Assembly: GCA_013213875.1 (NCBI GenBank)
Contig: JABSSV010000012.1
Location: forward strand, 1-26,632
Direction: 5' to 3'
Source of the DNA: Lysobacterales bacterium
GTDB lineage: Bacteria; Pseudomonadota; Gammaproteobacteria; Xanthomonadales; SZUA-36
DNA: 26,632 bases
Shown here: positions 7,378 to 14,765 of the stretch, one piece after another
Position numbering within the stretch: position 1 is the first letter of the stretch
How the letters are laid out: each line of letters opens with the position of its first letter
Notes under the pieces: model-generated
The model's database searches: none
The model's input: only the letters and a program-made list of their open reading frames with translations
What the model was told of the DNA's origin: nothing
Position numbers and translations under genes: made by a program

Positions 7378-8673
7378 ATGACTGCAGCCAGTAACGCTGA
7401 ACTCCTTACCCGTGCCCGTGCACACATTCCCGGTGGCGTGAACTCCCCGGTGCGAGCCTTTAACGGCGTGGGCGGTGACCCGCTGTTTTTCGAGCGCGCG
7501 GAGGGTTCGCGCCTGTTCGCAGTCGATGGACGTGCCTACATCGACTACATCGGCTCCTGGGGCCCCATGATCGCGGGTCACGCGCATCCGCAGGTGCTGG
7601 CGGCGGTCAATAAGGCAGCTGCTCGCGGCCTCAGCTACGGGGCGCCGTCCCCCGGCGAGGTCACCATGGCCGAGCGCTTGTGTGAACTGGTGCCTTCCAT
7701 GGACCTGGTACGCATGGTTAATTCAGGCACGGAAGCCACCATGAGCGCCATCCGGCTTGCACGCGCGGCTACCGGTCGGGACCGGATCATTAAATTTGAG
7801 GGCTGCTATCACGGACATGCGGACTCGTTTCTCGTCAAGGCGGGTAGCGGCGCCTTGACGCTGGGCGTGCCGAACTCGCCCGGCGTGCCCGCCGCGCTGG
7901 CCGATTTGACCATGACCCTGCCGTTTAATGACCTAGACGCTCTGCGCACGGCGCTGCAGCACCAGGGCCAGGAAGTGGCTGCCATTATCGTTGAACCCAT
8001 TACCGGCAATATGAACTGCATTCTGCCGGCGCCGGGCTATCTCGAGGGCATGCGGGCCCTGTGCGATGAACATGGCGTGGTGCTGATCTTTGATGAGGTG
8101 ATGACGGGCTTTCGCGTTGCGCTTGGCGGAGCGCAGGCTATGTTTGACGTGCGGCCGGACCTGTCCACCTTTGGCAAGGTGATTGGCGCCGGCATGCCGG
8201 TCGGCGCCTTTGGTGGCAAGCGTGAACTCATGGAATTGATCGCGCCGCTGGGCCCGGTTTATCAGGCCGGCACCCTGTCCGGTAATCCTGTTGCCATGGC
8301 CGCAGGTCTGGCCAATCTGGAGCTGATTTCTGCCCCCGGCTTTTACGCGACGCTCACCGCCAAGACCGCTTATCTGGTCGATGGCCTGACCCGCGTTGCC
8401 GAGGCGGCCGGCGTGCCCATGTGTTTCGCCCAGGCTGGCGGCATGTTCGGGTTCTTCTTTACTGAGGCGCCCTCAGTGACCAGTTTTGAGGCGGTCATGG
8501 CCTGTGATCAGGACGCCTTCCGGGCCTTCTTTCATGGCATGCTGGACGCTGGGGTGTACCTGGCGCCCTCCGCATTCGAGGCCGGTTTTGTGTCCATGGC
8601 GCACACGGAACAGGACCTTGATGACACGCTAAATGCTGCCAGCGAAGTGCTGCAGCGTATGGCTGCCGGCTAG
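7378..8673 (+). CDS. hemL: Glutamate-1-semialdehyde 2,1-aminomutase
   Basis: HemL converts glutamate-1-semialdehyde to 5-aminolevulinate, a PLP-dependent step of the C5 route to haem. The 431-residue protein shows G-G-V-N-S-P-V-R-A-F near the start, N-S-G-T-E-A-T-M-S-A-I-R-L-A-R around residues 115-129, and E-G-C-Y-H-G-H-A-D. The PLP-carrying lysine is Lys267 in S-T-F-G-K-V-I-G-A-G-M-P-V-G. The frame is open from 7297 but ATG 7378 gives the standard N-terminus; its ribosome-binding site is weak (GAGA). Divergent from rubredoxin across a 169-base spacer. Its stop codon overlaps the stop of the convergent SDR gene. Confidence 0.98.
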   Translation: MTAASNAELLTRARAHIPGGVNSPVRAFNGVGGDPLFFERAEGSRLFAVDGRAYIDYIGSWGPMIAGHAHPQVLAAVNKAAARGLSYGAPSPGEVTMAERLCELVPSMDLVRMVNSGTEATMSAIRLARAATGRDRIIKFEGCYHGHADSFLVKAGSGALTLGVPNSPGVPAALADLTMTLPFNDLDALRTALQHQGQEVAAIIVEPITGNMNCILPAPGYLEGMRALCDEHGVVLIFDEVMTGFRVALGGAQAMFDVRPDLSTFGKVIGAGMPVGAFGGKRELMELIAPLGPVYQAGTLSGNPVAMAAGLANLELISAPGFYATLTAKTAYLVDGLTRVAEAAGVPMCFAQAGGMFGFFFTEAPSVTSFEAVMACDQDAFRAFFHGMLDAGVYLAPSAFEAGFVSMAHTEQDLDDTLNAASEVLQRMAAG

Positions 8674-9491
8674 TCCAGAAACAGGTCCTTCATGAGCGGT
8701 GCGCCGGGCTGGATCGCATAGCGGTCAAAGTCCGTGACGCCCGCTTCCACCAGCACGTCTTCGTCGATGAAGAAGTTGCCGGTGCAGCTGCGGGCATCGC
8801 GACACAGGATGGCATGTGCCGCGTCGGCCATCACCTCTTCATTACGGCAGTTTTCCGGTTTGACCATGCCGTCGAGCATGTTAATGGCTGCGGTGGCGAT
8901 GACCGTACGGGGCCAGAGCGCGTTAACACCAATACCCGAAGACCGGAATTCCTCGGCCATGCCGAGCACGCACATGCTCATGCCATATTTGGACATGGTG
9001 TAGGCCGTATGGTCACGGAACCAGTGCGGATTCAGATTGAGTGGCGGTGACAGGTTGAGGATCTGCGGGTTCGTGCCCTCGCGCAGATAGGGCAGGGCGG
9101 CGCGGGAGCAGGAGTAGGTGCCGCGCACATTAACGCTGAACATCAGATCGAAGCGCCGCATGGTCAGTGCCTGGGTGTTGCGCAGGGTAATGGCGCTGGC
9201 GTTGTTGACCAGCACGTCAATGGCGCCGAAGTGCTCTGCGGCCTGGGCCATGGCGGCATCCACCGCATCGTCATCGCGCACGTCCAGTTTGATTGCCAGG
9301 GCCCGGCCGCCGGCTGCTTCAATCTCTTCCGCCGCGCTGTGGATCGTGCCCGGGAGTTTGGGATGAGGTGTGTCGGTTTTGGCTGCCACCACTACGTTGG
9401 CGCCATCGCGCGCCGCACGCAGGGCGATGGCTTTGCCGATGCCGCGGGAGCCGCCGGTGATAAACAGGGTTCGTTGGGCAAGATCAGTCAT
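8670..9491 (-). CDS. Short-chain dehydrogenase, HSDL2-like
   Basis: This 273-residue NAD(P)-dependent oxidoreductase of the classical SDR fold resembles the dehydrogenase half of eukaryotic HSDL2. The cofactor motif is T-G-G-S-R-G-I-G (residues 12-19), followed by A-A-K-T-D-T-P-H-P-K-L-P-G-T-I, a segment I associate with HSDL2. N-N-A-S stands at 96-99 and the active-site pair is Tyr164 and Lys168 in Y-T-M-S-K. Another HSDL2-like block is L-S-P-P-L-N-L-N-P. The C-terminal SCP2 domain of HSDL2 is absent. The frame is open far upstream (to 10796) only because it runs antisense to the next gene; ATG 9491 opens M-T-D-L-A-Q-R-T-L-F-I-T-G-G. Substrate is unknown, possibly fatty-acyl or steroid-like. 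Confidence 0.92.
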   Translation of the reverse strand: MTDLAQRTLFITGGSRGIGKAIALRAARDGANVVVAAKTDTPHPKLPGTIHSAAEEIEAAGGRALAIKLDVRDDDAVDAAMAQAAEHFGAIDVLVNNASAITLRNTQALTMRRFDLMFSVNVRGTYSCSRAALPYLREGTNPQILNLSPPLNLNPHWFRDHTAYTMSKYGMSMCVLGMAEEFRSSGIGVNALWPRTVIATAAINMLDGMVKPENCRNEEVMADAAHAILCRDARSCTGNFFIDEDVLVEAGVTDFDRYAIQPGAPLMKDLFLD

Positions 9492-9626
9492 GGGCTGGAC
9501 CTCGTTGGACGTTGTAGGTTGTCTCATGCGAAGCCGTGAACTGGGCATCCACGGCGCCTGTCGTATCATACCCCTGCCCACGCTTTGTGCGGCACCTTTT
9601 AACGCAGGATCAAGCCAGCGCGGCCT

Positions 9627-11657
9627 ATGGAGCAAACCTATCTGCAGGGATTGATGGACTGGATCAGTGCCCATCCGCACTGGGCCGGGCTGGCCATCTT
9701 TCTTATCGCCTTTGTTGAATCGCTGGTGATGGTGGGTTTTCTGCTGCCCGGAATTTTCATTCTCTTTGGTGTGGGCGCCATGATTGGCATGGGTGTGACC
9801 GGTTGGGGCCCCATTTGGCTCGGCGGCTCGCTGGGTGCGTTCTGTGGCGATCTGGTCAGCTTTGCTGTGGGTCAGCATTACCGCTTGCAGTTGCGGCGCA
9901 TGTGGCCCTTCAGCCGCTACCCGGCCATGCTGCAGCGCGGTGTGGATTTTTTCCGCAAGCACGGTGCCAAAAGTGTGCTGGCAGGGCGATTCATCGGTCC
10001 CTTGCGGCCGGTAATTCCCACCACCGCGGGCATGCTGGGTATGCCTCTGCGTCGCTTTCTGGCGGTGTGTATCCCCGCCTGCGTGCTGTGGACACCGGTT
10101 TATCTGGTGCCGGGGATTCTGTTTGGTGCGTCGCTGGATGTGGCCTCCGAGTATGCCGGTCGCCTGGCGCTGGTGCTGGCTCTCGCCGTCGCTATCGTGT
10201 GGCTGAGCCTGTGGTTCATCCGCCTGGTCTATGAGGTTTTCGTGGTGCATTCGGCCCGCTTTATGCGGCATGCGATTCGCTGGTCCAGGCGCCATCCGGT
10301 GCTCGGTCGCGTATTGGGTCCGGTGGTAGATCCCGCGCAGCCGGAAGCCCTGTCGGTCAGCATGCTCGGGTTGCTTTTGGTGGGTGCGCTGTGTGGTTTG
10401 CTCCTGCTGCTCCTGCTGGCGCCCTTTGGGGCTGAACCGGGCCGCGGTGATCTCGCCGTGCTGGCCTGGACCCAGACTCTGCGCAATGACATGGCCGACA
10501 TTCTCATGGTGGCGGTGAGTCAGCTTTCGCGCTGGTGGGTCCTGTTGCCGACCATGATGGCCACCTTGCTGTGGTTGCTGGGGGCCGATCGCAAAACCGC
10601 GGCCATACATTGGCTGGTGGCCATGATCGGCGGCTTTTTGCTGCAGTCCATCATGAGCTGGACCCTGCGTTCCGTACCGCTCATGCAAATGGCCGCCCAG
10701 GAGCAGACCTTTTTGCCCAGTGTGCCCATGACCATGGCCACGGTCGTGCTGGGTTTCTTTGCTGTGCTCGTCGCGCGCGAGCTTAAGCGCAAGCACCGCA
10801 AGTGGCCCTATCTGGCGTCAACGCTGCTGCTCACGGCGCTGCTGATTGCGCGGGTATATCTGGGTTTGGACTGGCTCAGTGGCGCTCTGGTGGGCTTTAT
10901 TCTGGGGCTGGCCTGGACCGCCATCGTGGGCATGGCCTATCGTGCCAGAGCCTTGCGGCCCTTCAGTGGGCCCATGGCCAGCGCCATTTTCTTCGGCACC
11001 CTGACCCTGACCATGCTGTGGCAGATCGATGTGCATCAGGCTGATGATCTGCATGCGGTGCGCCTTGCCGTGCAGCCCGTACCGATGAACGAGGCGCTCT
11101 GGTGGCAGGAGGGATGGAGCACGCTACCTCGTCAGCGCACCCGCGCCACGGCGCCGGACGTGCGCGATTTTAATCTGCAGTTGGCACTGACGCCGCAGCT
11201 GTTGAGTGACACGCTGGCGGCGGAGGGCTGGGAATCGGTAGGGCCGGCTGGCTGGCGCTGGATTCTGCAATCACTGAATCCCCAGGCGGATGTGCAAAAT
11301 CTGCCGCTCACCGGGCGCAACTATTTGGGGCAGCGGGAGGCACTGGTGTTGCGCCAGGTGGCGTCGGACGAGCAGCGTCAGCGGGTGCTTAGGATCTGGG
11401 ATTCAGGTGTGCGTCTGAACGGCCAGCAGCCCCTGTATCTCGGCCAGCTCTACGACGAGGTTCTGGTGCGGCGTCTGCGCTTCTTCAGTGCCTGGCGCCA
11501 GGCGCCCTTGTCCCCGCAAGCGCTGTCGGAGTTTGTGCGTGGACTGCCGGCCAGCGAGTCCAGACAAGTGGGGACCGTGCTGCTTATTCGTCGTCCTCGG
11601 CCTGAAAACGGGGCAACACTTCCAGCAGCACCTGCAGCCTCGTCAGCGGGTCCGTAA
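9627..11657 (+). CDS. DedA / PAP2-like / LssY_C fusion membrane protein
   Basis: This 676-residue multi-span inner-membrane protein has three parts. Residues 1-215 are a DedA (SNARE-associated/VTT) domain with F-V-E-S-L-V-M-V-G-F-L-L-P-G (Glu31), G-D (75) and G-R-F-I-G-P-L-R-P (Arg121, Arg127), the residues tied to lipid scrambling or proton-coupled transport in DedA proteins. Residues 245-440 align with a PAP2 phosphatase by topology, but its catalytic motifs are replaced: P-S-V-P-M (364-368) instead of P-S-G-H, and R-V-Y-L-G-L-D-W-L-S-G (409-419) where the family has R-x5-H-x3-D. Residues 500-655 resemble LssY_C. The gene is divergent from the SDR gene, and its last 74 bases overlap the convergent Lon-N gene. 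A role in phospholipid or undecaprenyl-phosphate handling is inferred. Confidence 0.87.
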   Translation: MEQTYLQGLMDWISAHPHWAGLAIFLIAFVESLVMVGFLLPGIFILFGVGAMIGMGVTGWGPIWLGGSLGAFCGDLVSFAVGQHYRLQLRRMWPFSRYPAMLQRGVDFFRKHGAKSVLAGRFIGPLRPVIPTTAGMLGMPLRRFLAVCIPACVLWTPVYLVPGILFGASLDVASEYAGRLALVLALAVAIVWLSLWFIRLVYEVFVVHSARFMRHAIRWSRRHPVLGRVLGPVVDPAQPEALSVSMLGLLLVGALCGLLLLLLLAPFGAEPGRGDLAVLAWTQTLRNDMADILMVAVSQLSRWWVLLPTMMATLLWLLGADRKTAAIHWLVAMIGGFLLQSIMSWTLRSVPLMQMAAQEQTFLPSVPMTMATVVLGFFAVLVARELKRKHRKWPYLASTLLLTALLIARVYLGLDWLSGALVGFILGLAWTAIVGMAYRARALRPFSGPMASAIFFGTLTLTMLWQIDVHQADDLHAVRLAVQPVPMNEALWWQEGWSTLPRQRTRATAPDVRDFNLQLALTPQLLSDTLAAEGWESVGPAGWRWILQSLNPQADVQNLPLTGRNYLGQREALVLRQVASDEQRQRVLRIWDSGVRLNGQQPLYLGQLYDEVLVRRLRFFSAWRQAPLSPQALSEFVRGLPASESRQVGTVLLIRRPRPENGATLPAAPAASSAGP

Positions 11658-12183
11658 GCTCCAGCAGCGCCTGCTTTTCCGCATTGTCGAGCGGTAGCAA
11701 TTCCGTAAGACGAAACCCCACCCATGACGCATCGTCCAATTGCTCAGGTACCGCATCGGGAAACTGGCCGTCGAGCCGCTCGAGAAAACCGCGCGTGATA
11801 TCACCGAGTAAGCCAAATTCTGGCGGCAGTGCGGTGGGTGGTTCCGGCTCCAGATAGCGCACATCGGCGAATAGCAGGCCGTCGTCGCGACCGCGTGTGG
11901 ACAGCACCTGAAACTTTTGCCCGCCCTGCGCTGTGATGCCCAGTAGCCCGTCCTCCAGCGTATTGAAGTCCGTTATGTGGGCGGCTGAGCCGATGCGCAC
12001 ATGAGCCGCTTGTCCTGGTTCCTCGGTCTGTACCACCAGCACCACACCAAAGGGCTGGCCCTCGCTGCTGCACCAGCGCACCATGTCGAGGTAGCGCCGC
12101 TCAAAGATGCGTAGCGGCAGGTGTCCGCCGGGCACCAGCACGGTGTTGAGTGGGAACAGGGGTAGTTCGGCGTGGTCACTCAT
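11584..12183 (-). CDS. Lon N-terminal (substrate-binding) domain protein
   Basis: This 199-residue protein consists of the Lon LON-substrate-binding domain without the ATPase or protease parts. The start L-P-L-F-P-L-N-T-V-L-V-P-G-G-H-L-P-L-R-I-F-E-x-R-Y is the family signature (residues 7-31). P-F-G-V-V-L-V and V-R-I-G-S-A-A-H-I-T-D follow, then a helical C-terminal half. Such stand-alone proteins are common in gammaproteobacteria and lack a firm function. Its ATG overlaps the mpl stop by 4 bases, making it the last gene of the adk-mpl operon. Its 3' end runs 74 bases into the convergent DedA fusion gene. I leave the symbol empty. Confidence 0.92.
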   Translation of the reverse strand: MSDHAELPLFPLNTVLVPGGHLPLRIFERRYLDMVRWCSSEGQPFGVVLVVQTEEPGQAAHVRIGSAAHITDFNTLEDGLLGITAQGGQKFQVLSTRGRDDGLLFADVRYLEPEPPTALPPEFGLLGDITRGFLERLDGQFPDAVPEQLDDASWVGFRLTELLPLDNAEKQALLELTDPLTRLQVLLEVLPRFQAEDDE

Positions 12184-13541
12184 GCGCCCAGCTGCTCCGT
12201 GAAACGTCGCGGTGCGGCCTCGAAGCCGCCGTTGCTCATGAACACAATGTGATCACCAGGTCGGGCCTCATCCAGCATTTGCTGCAGCAGCTCGTCCGTG
12301 CGCGTCACCACCCGGCCGCGCCCTTCGAGCGGTGCCAGGGCGACCTGTGGATCCCAGTCAATATCATCACCGGTCATGAGCCAGACCCGGTCAGCGGCAA
12401 TCAATGATGGGCCGAGCAGGTCGGCATGCACGCCGGCGCGCATGGTGTTGCTGCGCGGTTCCAAGCCGACCAGGATGCGCGCATTGCCCACGCGCCGCCG
12501 CAGGCCGGCCAGCGTCATGCGAATGGCGGTCGGATGATGGGCAAAGTCGTCGTAGACATGGATATCGTCGAAGGTGCCGACGGTTTCCAGCCGCCGTTTG
12601 ACGCCCCGGAAGTCACCGAGGGCTGCAACGGCTTGGGCCGGTGCGATGCCGGCGGCCACGGCCGCGCCCAGAGCCGCACAGGCGTTCAGGGCGTTGTGCT
12701 CTCCGCACTGGCCCCAGGACAGTTCGCCCACGGATTCGCCCTGAAAATAGAAAGCCAGCCGGGTACCGCCCGGGTCCAGCAGCTTGACCTGCCATTCGCT
12801 TTCCGGGTCCGTTGAGAAGCGTTCCAGTTGGCTCCAGCAGCCGCGACGAAGTACCGATTCCAAATGTGAATCCGCGCCGTTACACAGAATGGTGCCGGTA
12901 CCGGGTATGGTGCGAATCAGGTGGTGAAACTGGGTCTTGATCGCATCCAGATCGGGATAAATGTCCGCGTGGTCATACTCGAGGTTGTTGAGCACCGTGA
13001 TGCGCGGCCGGTAGTGGACAAACTTGGCGCGCTTGTCGAAAAAGGCCGTGTCGTATTCATCGGCTTCAACCACGAACAGGTCCTCACCGTCGCGTGCGGA
13101 AACGTCAAAGTTGCGCGGCAGTCCGCCGATAAGAAACCCTGGCTTACGACCGCAGGCCTCAAGAATCCAGGCCAGCATGCTGGAGGTTGTGGTCTTGCCG
13201 TGGGTGCCGGCAACGGCCAGTACGGTTTTACCGCGCAGATAGTTTTCGCCCAGCCAGCGTGGGCCCGAGGTGTAGTTCAGGCCACGATCAAGCACCGCCT
13301 CTACCGCCGGGTTGCCGCGGCTGAGTGCGTTGCCAATAATCACCAGGTCCGGGTTCGAATCGAGCTGCGCAGGGTCATAGCCCTCGGTCAGTTCGATGCC
13401 TTCCGCCTCCAGCAGGGTGCTCATGGGCGGATAGGTGTTCTCATCAGAGCCGGTAACCCGAAAGCCGGCGCGCCGCGCGAGCAGGGCCACGCCCCCCATA
13501 AAAGTGCCGCAGATACCGAGGATATGCAGGTGTTGGTTCAT
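12180..13541 (-). CDS. mpl: UDP-MurNAc:L-Ala-gamma-D-Glu-meso-DAP ligase
   Basis: Mpl reattaches the recycled murein tripeptide L-Ala-gamma-D-Glu-meso-DAP to UDP-N-acetylmuramate, using ATP, in the cytoplasm. The 453-residue length is normal. The Mur-ligase N-terminal Rossmann motif reads H-I-L-G-I-C-G-T-F-M-G-G (residues 6-17), with the family-typical C-G-T-F-M. The ATP loop is A-G-T-H-G-K-T-T-T (111-119). The middle domain shows E-A-D-E-Y-D-T-A-F-F-D-K and N-L-E-Y-D-H-A-D. The C-terminal domain has Y-D-D-F-A-H-H-P-T-A-I. It overlaps the upstream membrane-protein gene and the downstream Lon-N gene by 4 bases each, so translation is probably coupled. Confidence 0.98.
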   Translation of the reverse strand: MNQHLHILGICGTFMGGVALLARRAGFRVTGSDENTYPPMSTLLEAEGIELTEGYDPAQLDSNPDLVIIGNALSRGNPAVEAVLDRGLNYTSGPRWLGENYLRGKTVLAVAGTHGKTTTSSMLAWILEACGRKPGFLIGGLPRNFDVSARDGEDLFVVEADEYDTAFFDKRAKFVHYRPRITVLNNLEYDHADIYPDLDAIKTQFHHLIRTIPGTGTILCNGADSHLESVLRRGCWSQLERFSTDPESEWQVKLLDPGGTRLAFYFQGESVGELSWGQCGEHNALNACAALGAAVAAGIAPAQAVAALGDFRGVKRRLETVGTFDDIHVYDDFAHHPTAIRMTLAGLRRRVGNARILVGLEPRSNTMRAGVHADLLGPSLIAADRVWLMTGDDIDWDPQVALAPLEGRGRVVTRTDELLQQMLDEARPGDHIVFMSNGGFEAAPRRFTEQLGA

Positions 13542-14041
13542 AGGAACGCCAGCTCCAGCGCCAGATAGCTCAGCGCCAGAAGCATCACGACAATCAGCAT
13601 GGCGATCGGCAATTCCACGTCCAGCGCGTGGCGCAGAATATTACCCTCAACGGCCAGGCTCCAACCGAACAGGCCCAGCCAAAGGAGCAGCAGCAGGGGC
13701 TGGTTCTGGTTCGGATCCGACTGCAGCAACAGGGGGAAGGCCAACAGGTTCAGGGCGATCCCCGTTGCCGCCAGAGCCAATACGGTTTGCTGCAAACGCT
13801 CGGGCCGCCGGCGATAGAACAGCAGCGCCGCAATGGCGACAAACTGCAGCGCTGTGGCCAGCAGGTTGTTGCCGACTTCGCTTTCGGTGCCGCTGGCTTC
13901 CGCCAACGCCTCCGTGGTCAGTACCGCCTGCACCACATAGAGCAACAGCACCGCAAGCGTATAGCGCAGGTCATGCGGCAGGTCCTGGGGGCCGGCCCGC
14001 AGGCGTAGCAGGTCGAGCACCACCTGAAGCTGTTGCGTCAT
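13538..14041 (-). CDS. Five-span membrane protein of unknown function
   Basis: I do not recognise the family. The 167-residue protein has a short cytoplasmic-looking N-terminus (residues 1-26, with L-R-L-R-A-G-P-Q-D-L-P). It is followed by about five hydrophobic helices at 27-47, 60-77, 86-107, 115-133 and 144-166, joined by short loops, one of them basic (Y-R-R-R-P-E-R, 76-82). It sits between adk and mpl, 32 bases after adk and overlapping the mpl start by 4 bases, so it belongs to the same transcript. Nothing in it suggests a catalytic role. Codon use matches its neighbours. Confidence 0.85.
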   Translation of the reverse strand: MTQQLQVVLDLLRLRAGPQDLPHDLRYTLAVLLLYVVQAVLTTEALAEASGTESEVGNNLLATALQFVAIAALLFYRRRPERLQQTVLALAATGIALNLLAFPLLLQSDPNQNQPLLLLLWLGLFGWSLAVEGNILRHALDVELPIAMLIVVMLLALSYLALELAFL

Positions 14042-14073
14042 GGCATCACGTCGCGTGTGCGCCGGCCTGCGCC

Positions 14074-14649
14074 CTAAGCGAGGTTACCCTGCTCAAGGGC
14101 TCCCCGGATACGGTGTTGTACCTCGTCAATCGTGCCCTCGCCCAGAATGCGCGTCAGCACGCCGTGCTCGGCGTAAAAGCCAGCCACCGGCGCAGTTTGC
14201 TCTTCATAGACGCGCATACGATTGCGAACGACCTCTTCCGTATCATCGCTACGGCCTTCTTCTGCGGCGCGTTTGGCGATCCGTTCGACGACCATGTCTG
14301 CGTCGACTTCAATCAGGACCGCTTCTTCCACGGGCAGATCCAGTTCCTTGAGTACCTGCTCGAGCGCTTCGGCCTGGCTGAGGTTGCGCGGGTAGCCATC
14401 CAGGATATAGCCGCTGGCGACATCGCTCTGGGCCAGGCGCTCTCGGATCAGATTTAGCATCACATCATCCGGCACCAGTTCGCCGCGATCCATGATGGCC
14501 TTGGCCTGCTGGCCCAGCGGCGTGGCGTTAGCCACGGCTTCGCGCAACAGCACGCCGGTGGAGATGTGTGGGATGGAATAGTGCTCTTTGAGCAGTGCTG
14601 CCTGGGTTCCTTTTCCGGACCCGGGCGCACCCAGTAAAACGATTCGCAT
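14074..14649 (-). CDS. adk: Adenylate kinase, short form
   Basis: Adk interconverts ATP + AMP and 2 ADP in the cytoplasm. The 191-residue protein has the P-loop G-A-P-G-S-G-K-G-T-Q (residues 7-16), the AMP-binding I-S-T-G-x-L-L-R segment, and D-G-Y-P-R-N (usually D-G-F-P-R). Its LID region is short (K-R-A-A-E-E-G-R-S-D-D-T-E-E-V-V) and lacks the zinc or hydrogen-bond LID of the 214-residue E. coli type, so it is a short-type adenylate kinase. ATG 14649 (M-R-I-V-L-L-G-A-P-G) is preferred over ATG 14673, which would add eight residues not usual in the family. It is the first gene of the leftward operon and is divergent from the phosphofructokinase gene. Confidence 0.97.
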   Translation of the reverse strand: MRIVLLGAPGSGKGTQAALLKEHYSIPHISTGVLLREAVANATPLGQQAKAIMDRGELVPDDVMLNLIRERLAQSDVASGYILDGYPRNLSQAEALEQVLKELDLPVEEAVLIEVDADMVVERIAKRAAEEGRSDDTEEVVRNRMRVYEEQTAPVAGFYAEHGVLTRILGEGTIDEVQHRIRGALEQGNLA

Positions 14650-14765
14650 GAGACGGTTTCTGTCAGTTAGCATAGGGGGTTGAACAAGGCGCTAAGCTAA
14701 GCGATCACCGCGCCCCAGTCAAACCAGAAAGTGCATAAGCACAGATCCTGTTGAGGACAGATTCA

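Noticed and set aside
9492..10796. Long N-terminal extension of the SDR frame
   Set aside because: The added 435 residues are mostly antisense to the DedA fusion gene and low in complexity. The SDR fold begins normally at 9491.
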